The notes beneath the pieces are model-generated. The model was not told the DNA's origin and did no database searches. It saw only the letters and a program-made list of their open reading frames with translations. The position numbers and the translations under genes were made by a program. From Bacteroidota bacterium (lineage in GTDB: Bacteria > Bacteroidota > Bacteroidia > Chitinophagales > Chitinophagaceae), in assembly GCA_023392185.1 (NCBI GenBank), contig JAEVZP010000234.1:1-11515 (forward strand): 11,515 bases of DNA, given 5' to 3'. This document shows positions 6,194-11,515 of this stretch, one piece after another. Within the stretch, counting starts at the first letter, position 1, and each line of letters opens with the position of its first letter.

Positions 6194-6970
6194 CTACTGT
6201 GCCGTCCAGCCGCCGTCGATGGGCACGGCCGTGCCGGTCATCTGCGCCGCCGCATCGGAAGCCATGTAAAGCGCCATTTCCGAGATAGCGCCCACGGGAA
6301 TAAATTCTTTGATGGCCTGTTTGCCGAGCAACACTTTTTTAATTACCTCTTCGCGGCTCATGTGGTGGGCGGCCATCTGATCGCCGATCTGCGCCTCTAC
6401 AATCGGCGTATGTACATAGCCGGGGCAAATGGCGTTGGCCGTGATCCCGTAAGGCGCGCCTTCAAGGGCAATGGTTTTAGTGAAGCCTACCAGGCCGTGC
6501 TTCGCAGCAATATAGGCGCTCTTAAACTCGGAGGCCACCAGCCCATGTGCCGAAGCAATATTGATAACGCGGCCCCACCCTTTCTCTTTCATGCCTTTCC
6601 AGACGGCTTTGGTAGCGTGGAAAGCGGCGGTCAGGTTCACGTGCAGGATCAGATCCCACTTCTCATCCGGAAAATCTTCTACCGGACAAACAAACTGCGC
6701 ACCGGCGTTATTAATCAGGATATCGATGGCGCCCAAAGCGCCCTGTGCATCGGCAATCATTTCGCGCAGTTTCGGCGTATCGGTGATGTCCACACCATAA
6801 AACCGGTGTTGGATGCCGTATTCGTCGGCGACGCTTTGTGCCGTTTTTGCACCGTCTTTCTCGAGGCCGTTGAAGATGATGTTGTGGCCTTGCCTGGCAA
6901 ATTTGGTGGCCATGGAAAGGCCAATTCCGGAAGTAGAGCCGGTAATCAGTACCGTCTTTGGATCAGTCAT
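6194..6970 (-). CDS. bdhA: D-3-hydroxybutyrate dehydrogenase (SDR family)
   Basis: A 258-residue classical short-chain dehydrogenase that interconverts (R)-3-hydroxybutyrate and acetoacetate with NAD(H) in the cytoplasm (EC 1.1.1.30). The cofactor motif TGSTSGIG is at 10-17 and NNAG at 87-90. The catalytic tetrad is Asn112, Ser140, Tyr153 and Lys157, and PGY is at 183-185. Beyond the SDR core it has the four residues that hold the substrate carboxylate in the Pseudomonas fragi enzyme (Gln94, His144, Lys152, Gln196 there). They appear here as Gln92, His142, Lys150 and Gln194, all shifted by two. The PVEDFPDEKWD and ASAHGLVAS segments are also characteristic of this subfamily, so the substrate call is stronger than for a generic SDR. 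It heads the leftward run with the hydrolase. The leader is A/T-rich and lacks a Shine-Dalgarno site on this strand. Confidence 0.93.
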   Translation of the reverse strand: MTDPKTVLITGSTSGIGLSMATKFARQGHNIIFNGLEKDGAKTAQSVADEYGIQHRFYGVDITDTPKLREMIADAQGALGAIDILINNAGAQFVCPVEDFPDEKWDLILHVNLTAAFHATKAVWKGMKEKGWGRVINIASAHGLVASEFKSAYIAAKHGLVGFTKTIALEGAPYGITANAICPGYVHTPIVEAQIGDQMAAHHMSREEVIKKVLLGKQAIKEFIPVGAISEMALYMASDAAAQMTGTAVPIDGGWTAQ

Positions 6971-7335
6971 GAAAAGGAGAATGGATAAAAAAGAAAGAAG
7001 CGATTTTTTACAAAAAAGAAGAGGCGCTCAAAATTCGTTCCTTAATCCGGATGCGCCGCCGCTGCTGCAATATAGAGCGCGGGCTTTTAAAACATTGGAT
7101 CCGTTGCAGGGTCCTGTCGGTCACAGAAGGTATTCCGCAGGCGGCAGAAAACAGCTCTGCATCTCTTTAAATACCAGAGTCAAAGCGCCTTTTTGCGGAA
7201 AAAACAGAAAACTTCCGGGATTTCGGGGGTGGTAGCGCCCCTGCGCTGTGGCAACCAGAGGCGGCTTTCCGGGGGTGCCTATTGCTTTCCTTCTCCGGGC
7301 AGCCCCTACCTTAGCCATCCTTTTTTGGAACAAGA
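6971..7335. other. 365-bp divergent intergenic region
   Basis: This spacer lies between the divergently read dehydrogenase (leftward) and FUSC (rightward) genes. It holds the candidate FUSC promoter at 7282-7314. A weak -7-like TATATTGC for the dehydrogenase lies near 7065-7075 on the minus strand, with no clear -33 box. A small dyad AGCGC-CCCT-GCGCT is at 7234-7247. A plus-strand frame from the ATG near 6983 to 7235 (about 84 codons) has no recognisable motif, and its upstream AGGAG is too close to the ATG to work well; I do not call it a gene. Nothing else was recognised. Confidence 0.6.
7282..7314 (+). promoter_or_regulatory. Candidate Bacteroidota promoter for the FUSC gene
   Basis: TTG at 7282-7284 and TACCTTAG at 7307-7314 match the Bacteroidota -33 (TTG/TTTG) and -7 (TAnnTTTG, one mismatch) elements, with a 22-base gap. 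Transcription would start near 7320, leaving a leader of only about 15 bases before the ATG at 7336. Confidence 0.45.
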
Positions 7336-9474
7336 ATGCGGCGGGTCATCACCAAAATAGAGCGTTTGCAACAGGCCGAGTCGCTGGAGCCGATGTTTGC
7401 CTGGGGGGCTCGTATGGGCCTTTCCATGGTCGTGCCCATGATTATTGGCTACCTGACCGGTCATCTGGCAGAAGCCGTCTGGATCGGACTGATTGCCGAA
7501 GGCATTTGCTGGGTAGAGCTGAAAGGCTCGGTCGGCCAGCGGGTTCAGATTGTGCTGGCCGGCATCCTGATCACCCTGCTCGCTACAACAATCGGTGCGA
7601 TAACCGGTTTTTCGGTGCTGCTGTCGGCCCTGGCGATGCTCCTGGTGGGGCTGATTTCAGGTCTTTTTAAGAATCTCGGCGACCGCGCCTCCGGACTGGC
7701 CATTTGCGTTTACGTAACATTTATCCTCAGCAACGCCCATCCGCCTGCCGACACGGCTGCGTTTCTGGAACGGTTGCTACTCACCGGTATTGGCGGCATC
7801 TGGTGTCTTTTCCTGGCGCTGGCCTTTTCCATCACACTTCGGCAAAACGAGCCTTATCGCCGGTCCATTGCCCTTATCTGGCGCAGCATCGGCAACCTGC
7901 TGGAAACCATCTCTCAGGGTTGGAACGGCAAAACGCCCCGCAGCAGCATTCAAAGCACTTTCCGGAAAGAAATGGAAGTGCGCAAGGCGCTCGACGCCTC
8001 TATTGCACTCTACGGCACCCTGGCCCATCAGGTGGGGCGTGAGCAGGGACCGGAAGCCAATCTGGCGATCATCCGGAAATCGACCGCGCTGGTGGCCGTG
8101 CAGATCGTGGCCATGGGTGAGGCAGCAGAATCCCTGCGGCTCCACAGCGTTCCCTCCGAAGTGCGGAATGCCACCTACGGCATCTATCGCACCCTGACGC
8201 AGGCTGCGTTCCGGATGAGCAGCTATATGGTTTCCCTGCTGCCGGAAGAAGGTCTGCTGCTGCAAAACCGGATCAGCCGTGCCCGCGAGCTGAGCCTGGT
8301 GTTGGAAAATTACATTGCACAGACCGGCATTCCCGACACAGAGCGCAAGGCTTTTACCAAAATCGTGTATCTGGCCCACCGGACGGCCAAACTGATGGAA
8401 CGCACTCTCGAAAGGCTGGAGGGCGCAAGCGGCGAAAAGCGGGTATACCGATCGTATTCCCTTCTGAAAACCATCTATGTGCTGCACCCCGGCAACCTGC
8501 TGCGGGCGCTGCAGCTGCTGTTTAATATCCACACCGAGCATTTCCGGTATGCACTGCGCGTGGCTATCGCCTCGGCGCTGGCCATGGGGTTTTCCAAGAT
8601 CCTGCCCGGCCATCACAACTACTGGATTCCATTTACCGTCATTCTGATCATTCAGCCTTATGTGGGCGCTACGCTCACCCGGGCGCGCGACCGGGTGGTG
8701 GGGACGGTAACCGGCGGTATTGTAGGCGGACTTTTCCTGCTCCTGCCCAACCTCTTTTTTATGCAGGAGCTGCTCTTGTTTGCGGCTTCGGTGTTGATGG
8801 TAGTCTATATTCGTAAAAACTACGCGGTAGCGGCCTTTTTCATTACGGTTTCGCTGGTGCTCTTGCTGGATGTGGAACGGCAGGCCGATCTGGAGATCAT
8901 TTTCATCCGGGCCATCAGCACACTTGTCGGTGCCGCCATCGCCGTCTTGTCAAGCTTTGTGCTCCTGCCGGAGTGGGATAAGAAAAAACTACCGGAACAC
9001 CTCTCTGATGCGCTGCGCCGCAATCAGGAATACCTGCTTTTTACCTACGATATCTGGGGGCGCAACGAAACCTGGACGCGCCTGAAACGGCTCGCCGAAA
9101 CGGCCAACAGCCGCGCCTTTGAATCGCTGCAACGCTATCTGGAGGAGCCGCTCAGCAAGCAAAAGCAAATTGTGCAGCCGTATCAGTTGCTCACCCACAA
9201 TGTACGGATCACGCGCAACCTGAACCAGATTCACCTGGAACGCGAAAATCCGGCAGCGGCTTTAAACACGATGCCTACGGTAAACGCTGCGCCTTTGCTG
9301 GAAGGTGTGATGCAACTCCTGCAACAGGTGCAGCAACGACACTTCTCAACCGGCACACCACCGGCCCTGCCCTTGCCCACTATGCTACCGGCCCTGCAGG
9401 TAACCACCGCCGAGATCGAGCTGCTGCAGCAGATCTACAGCGAATTGCAGGGCATGAAAAACACCCTGTTGTAG
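7336..9474 (+). CDS. FUSC/YccS-like integral membrane protein, possible exporter
   Basis: A 712-residue protein with the duplicated FUSC architecture. The first membrane block (about residues 21-166) has five or six helices, and a cytoplasmic helical region spans about 167-400. The second membrane block (about 402-548) contains the FUSC signature: NYWIPFTVILIIQPYVG followed by ATLTRARDRVVGT and a Gly-rich helix. The C-terminal cytoplasmic domain (about 549-712) is helical and Gln-rich. The first block lacks the strict signature and is more divergent. This layout matches the YccS/YhfK group and, more loosely, AaeB-type aromatic-acid efflux pumps. Members with known function export small aromatic or toxic compounds, but no partner (such as a membrane-fusion protein) lies next to it, so the substrate is open. 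It appears to be a single-gene unit with its own promoter upstream. The ATG at 7336 starts a polar, charged N-terminus before helix 1. Confidence 0.85.
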   Translation: MRRVITKIERLQQAESLEPMFAWGARMGLSMVVPMIIGYLTGHLAEAVWIGLIAEGICWVELKGSVGQRVQIVLAGILITLLATTIGAITGFSVLLSALAMLLVGLISGLFKNLGDRASGLAICVYVTFILSNAHPPADTAAFLERLLLTGIGGIWCLFLALAFSITLRQNEPYRRSIALIWRSIGNLLETISQGWNGKTPRSSIQSTFRKEMEVRKALDASIALYGTLAHQVGREQGPEANLAIIRKSTALVAVQIVAMGEAAESLRLHSVPSEVRNATYGIYRTLTQAAFRMSSYMVSLLPEEGLLLQNRISRARELSLVLENYIAQTGIPDTERKAFTKIVYLAHRTAKLMERTLERLEGASGEKRVYRSYSLLKTIYVLHPGNLLRALQLLFNIHTEHFRYALRVAIASALAMGFSKILPGHHNYWIPFTVILIIQPYVGATLTRARDRVVGTVTGGIVGGLFLLLPNLFFMQELLLFAASVLMVVYIRKNYAVAAFFITVSLVLLLDVERQADLEIIFIRAISTLVGAAIAVLSSFVLLPEWDKKKLPEHLSDALRRNQEYLLFTYDIWGRNETWTRLKRLAETANSRAFESLQRYLEEPLSKQKQIVQPYQLLTHNVRITRNLNQIHLERENPAAALNTMPTVNAAPLLEGVMQLLQQVQQRHFSTGTPPALPLPTMLPALQVTTAEIELLQQIYSELQGMKNTLL

Positions 9475-9571
9475 TCCCCGGTTTTCTCGCCCCTGCTGCC
9501 ATCACAGAGGCGTGCGTCTTTTCCGGAAATCCGGGCTCAAAAAGGCTTCCTTTCGACCGGCTCAAAGGCGC

Positions 9572-9579
9572 TATCTTTG
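9572..9579 (+). promoter_or_regulatory. Candidate -7 box (TATCTTTG) for the nusB operon
   Basis: TATCTTTG is a perfect TAnnTTTG match, 38 bases before the nusB ATG. A TTTC at 9551-9554, 17 bases upstream, may be a weak -33 box. A second, imperfect copy (TATCTTTC) is at 9594-9601. The 143-bp spacer after the FUSC gene has no obvious terminator. Confidence 0.55.
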
Positions 9580-9617
9580 CCGCCCTTTAGACGTATCTTT
9601 CTACCTTTTTTGTACCG

Positions 9618-10556
9618 ATGATCAGCCGCCGCCATATCCGAGTGAAAGTGATGCAGACCCTGTATATCGTGGCTTCGAGCGGCGAAACCGAACTGCCGGC
9701 CCGGCTGAAGAAAGGACAACAGGTGCTGGCCGCACAGCTCGATCAGATGCTGGATCATTTTGCCGGTGCCCTGTTGCTGCTGGCCCGCACGGCCCAGTAT
9801 GCCGAGGTAGATGCCGCGCGCCGTCGCAGCAAGCACCGCCCCACGGCCGAAGACCTGACCGTGCCGACCCGCATTGCCGGAAACAGTTTTCTTTGGAGCA
9901 TTCTGGAAAATGCTTCTTTTCAGGAGCGCGTGAAAACTTCTTCGCTGGAGCAACACCTAACCGAAGACTTCCTGAAAACCAGCTACAAAGCCCTGCAGGT
10001 CCTGCCGGAATACCACGCCTATAATGCGGAGGCAGAACGCACGCCGAAAGCAGAGAAAGCGATGATGTGGGCCATTTGGGAGAAAATCATCAATGGCACC
10101 GAATGGGGACAGGATGTGCTGGCAAGTGAGTTTGCCGGTTGGGAAGATGACGCGGCAGTGTATGCCATGCTGATGGAAAACTTCTTCCGCAAACCCGGCA
10201 AAACCTCTTTCGGCGAACTGTTGACCGAGGAAAAACGCCAGTATGCCAAAGACCTGGTCAAATACTGCATCGAAAAGGCCGACTATCTGGCCGAGACCAT
10301 TCAGCCGCGCCTGCGCAACTGGGACCCGGAGCGGGTGGCGCTGGTGGACATGATTTTGCTGCGCATGGGCGTGTGCGAACTCTTGTATTTCCCGTCTATC
10401 CCAACAAAGGTGACCATCAACGAGTATATCGACATTGCCAAAACCTTTAGTACGGCACAGAGCGGACAATTTATTAATGGCGTGCTCGACAACATCCTCA
10501 AAGACCTCAATGCCCAGAACCTGATCCGCAAACAGGATCGGTTGAAAAAAGCGTAA
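9618..10556 (+). CDS. nusB: Transcription antitermination factor NusB, long Bacteroidota form
   Basis: A 312-residue protein. Together with NusE (ribosomal protein S10), NusB binds boxA RNA and prevents premature termination on rRNA operons. The N-terminus MISRRHIRVKVMQTLY is the typical NusB start, with the Arg-rich RNA-binding face. The C-terminal half (about 215-305) has the diagnostic DPERVALVDMILLRMGVCELLYF segment, then PTKVTINEYIDIAKTFS and a final GQFINGVLDNIL helix. E. coli NusB is about 139 residues. The extra length here lies between the two parts (roughly 60-200) and is helical and charged; long versions are usual in Bacteroidota. It starts the plus-strand cluster, and the DUF1573 gene begins 9 bp after its stop codon. 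Confidence 0.93.
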   Translation: MISRRHIRVKVMQTLYIVASSGETELPARLKKGQQVLAAQLDQMLDHFAGALLLLARTAQYAEVDAARRRSKHRPTAEDLTVPTRIAGNSFLWSILENASFQERVKTSSLEQHLTEDFLKTSYKALQVLPEYHAYNAEAERTPKAEKAMMWAIWEKIINGTEWGQDVLASEFAGWEDDAAVYAMLMENFFRKPGKTSFGELLTEEKRQYAKDLVKYCIEKADYLAETIQPRLRNWDPERVALVDMILLRMGVCELLYFPSIPTKVTINEYIDIAKTFSTAQSGQFINGVLDNILKDLNAQNLIRKQDRLKKA

Positions 10557-10565
10557 TTTCGCGGC

Positions 10566-11054
10566 GTGAAAAAAGGATTTCTTCTGCCTGTAGCTGCTGG
10601 TGCCCTTTTGCTCCTGAGCGCCTGTACCGATAGCGGTGACCGCGCAACGGCGCTGCCGGAGGGCGACGCGGCCCTGCTTTCAACCGATATTGTGCAAAAC
10701 CCCCATACGCTTTCCGGAACCGATACCGGCATTCTGGCCCGGATGCCGGAAATCCGCTTTGTGGACACGGTGCATGATTTTGGAACCATCCGGGAAGGCG
10801 AGCAGGTGGTGTATGAATACCGCTTTACCAATACCGGGAAAGCTCCGCTGCTGGTAGCCGGCACCCAGACGTCTTGTGGCTGCACCGCTTCCGAATATCC
10901 CAGAGAACCCATTGCGCCCGGCGCTTCTGCTGCCATCAAAGTGAAATTTGACTCCCAGGGCAAACCCGGTATCCAGCAAAAGAAGATTACCGTGAGCACC
11001 AACGCGCCCTATACGCCGGTATTGCAAATCAAAGGCAACGTCACCGGTGCATAA
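10566..11054 (+). CDS. DUF1573 family lipoprotein
   Basis: A 162-residue protein with a GTG start 9 bp after the nusB stop, so almost certainly co-transcribed. The N-terminus is a lipoprotein signal: MKKG, a hydrophobic stretch, then the lipobox LLSAC with Cys20 as the lipidated residue. No Asp follows at +2 (it is Thr), which by Gram-negative Lol rules allows outer-membrane sorting, although Bacteroidota rules differ. After a low-complexity linker (21-55), the DUF1573 domain (about 58-160) shows the hallmark VHDFGTIREGE start, a YRFTNTGKAPL strand, the TSCGC cysteine motif and a closing FDSQGKPG and TVSTNAP. It is an immunoglobulin-like beta-sandwich, predicted to be cell-envelope-facing. 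No biochemical function is established for the family. Its position between nusB and yajC is, from memory, typical of Bacteroidota. Confidence 0.9.
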   Translation: MKKGFLLPVAAGALLLLSACTDSGDRATALPEGDAALLSTDIVQNPHTLSGTDTGILARMPEIRFVDTVHDFGTIREGEQVVYEYRFTNTGKAPLLVAGTQTSCGCTASEYPREPIAPGASAAIKVKFDSQGKPGIQQKKITVSTNAPYTPVLQIKGNVTGA

Positions 11055-11099
11055 GGCCTCCTGATTCTTTTTTAAACCGCTTTTTATTTCCCCTTTTTT

Positions 11100-11474
11100 A
11101 TGAACGTGATTCTTTTTCAGGCTGCCGGCACGCCCAGCATGACCCCGCAGCTGCTGATGATGCTCGGCATGGCCGCCGTGATGTATTTCTTTATGATCCG
11201 CCCCCAGGCCCGCCGCGCCAAGGAGCAGAAGAAATTTGCCGAAGCCATGGGCGTCGGCGAAACTATTGTAACCACTGCCGGCATTCATGGCCGCATCCAG
11301 CGCATGAACGAAGACGGTACGGTGGACGTAGAGGTGGCCCGCAACACTACCATGCGCATGGAGCGCAACGCCATCAGCATGGAGATGACCAATGCGCTGA
11401 ACAAGCGTAAAGGCGCTGCTGCACCCGTGGCTACAACTTCTACCCCGCTGCCGGAGCAGACTGCCGTAAAATAA
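11100..11474 (+). CDS. yajC: Sec translocon accessory protein YajC
   Basis: A 124-residue protein with one N-terminal membrane helix (about 17-33) ending in the family motif FMIRPQ (31-36), then a charged RRAKEQKK stretch and the cytoplasmic YajC domain (GVGETIVTTAGIHGRI at 51-66, then DGTVDVEVA). It binds the SecDF-YidC part of the Sec translocon at the inner membrane; it is accessory and usually dispensable. The family is typically 85-110 residues; here an Ala/Thr/Pro-rich tail (about 103-124) adds a little length. It begins 45 bp after the lipoprotein stop, in a T-rich leader without Shine-Dalgarno site, and is followed 7 bp later by coaE. Confidence 0.93.
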   Translation: MNVILFQAAGTPSMTPQLLMMLGMAAVMYFFMIRPQARRAKEQKKFAEAMGVGETIVTTAGIHGRIQRMNEDGTVDVEVARNTTMRMERNAISMEMTNALNKRKGAAAPVATTSTPLPEQTAVK

Positions 11475-11481
11475 GACGCTT

Positions 11482-11515
11482 ATGCTTCGGGTGGGTATTA
11501 CCGGCGGCATTGGCT
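11482..11515 (+). CDS. coaE: Dephospho-CoA kinase, N-terminal fragment (3' truncated by window end)
   Basis: Only the first eleven codons are present: MLRVGITGGIG. They match the start of CoaE, where strand 1 leads into the P-loop GLTGGIGSGKS. CoaE phosphorylates the ribose 3'-hydroxyl of dephospho-CoA with ATP, the last step of coenzyme A synthesis. The ATG lies 7 bp after the yajC stop, so the two are likely co-transcribed. With so few residues, another P-loop protein cannot be excluded, but the motif and the neighbours make CoaE likely. Confidence 0.75.
   Translation, partial: MLRVGITGGIG

Noticed and set aside
6155..6988. A 277-codon plus-strand frame
   Set aside because: It is antisense to the 3-hydroxybutyrate dehydrogenase, whose catalytic and substrate residues are all present on the other strand.
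6983..7235. A possible small plus-strand gene of about 84 codons with AGGAG just before its ATG
   Set aside because: AGGAG is only one base from the ATG, too close for initiation. Shine-Dalgarno use is rare in this phylum. The protein has no motif, and the frame overlaps the dehydrogenase leader.
7777..8616. A 279-codon minus-strand frame
   Set aside because: It is antisense to the FUSC gene and is His/Gln-rich in a way typical of shadow frames.
10680..11510. A 276-codon minus-strand frame
   Set aside because: It runs antisense across the DUF1573, yajC and coaE genes, all firmly identified; its protein shows no family features.

Overview
The window looks like a chromosomal segment of a Bacteroidota bacterium, most likely the Chitinophagales/Chitinophagaceae side, at roughly mid-50s percent G+C. 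This is inferred from four things. There are AT-rich leaders without Shine-Dalgarno sites and -7 boxes of the TAnnTTTG type. NusB is over 300 residues long. The nusB - DUF1573 lipoprotein - yajC - coaE gene order is present. The borders between genes hold short palindromes and tandem repeats. No tRNA, rRNA, CRISPR array, insertion sequence or phage gene was seen.

Layout. (1) Positions 1-288 (+) are the 3' end of a YjdF/DUF2238 membrane-protein gene. It converges on (2) a minus-strand ABC exporter: the ATPase (3153 to 2392), then 217 bp filled with repeats, then a 12-helix permease (2174 to 474). (3) A second minus-strand run reads 3-hydroxybutyrate dehydrogenase (6970 to 6194), an alpha/beta hydrolase (6139 to 5273), then a POTRA/Omp85-like outer-membrane protein (about 5218 to 3377). 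(4) A 365-bp divergent spacer (6971-7335) separates this run from (5) a plus-strand FUSC/YccS-like membrane protein (7336-9474). (6) A housekeeping cluster follows on the plus strand: nusB, a DUF1573 lipoprotein, yajC and the first 34 bases of coaE, where the window ends.

How the genes fit together. The dehydrogenase keeps the 3-hydroxybutyrate carboxylate-binding residues as well as the SDR catalytic tetrad, so its substrate is well supported. The neighbouring hydrolase could supply 3-hydroxybutyrate from esters or oligomers, but that is inference. The ABC ATPase and permease form one exporter of unknown substrate. NusB (transcription antitermination), YajC (Sec translocon accessory) and CoaE (last step of CoA synthesis) are housekeeping functions.

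The genes themselves are ordinary, and I see no new multi-gene system. The most unusual signals are at DNA level. The palindromic octamer TTCCGGAA occurs 14 times against about 0.2 expected, in all three reading frames and in spacers. The gene borders also carry a set of small odd-length palindromes with 3-nt centres, often GAA/TTC.
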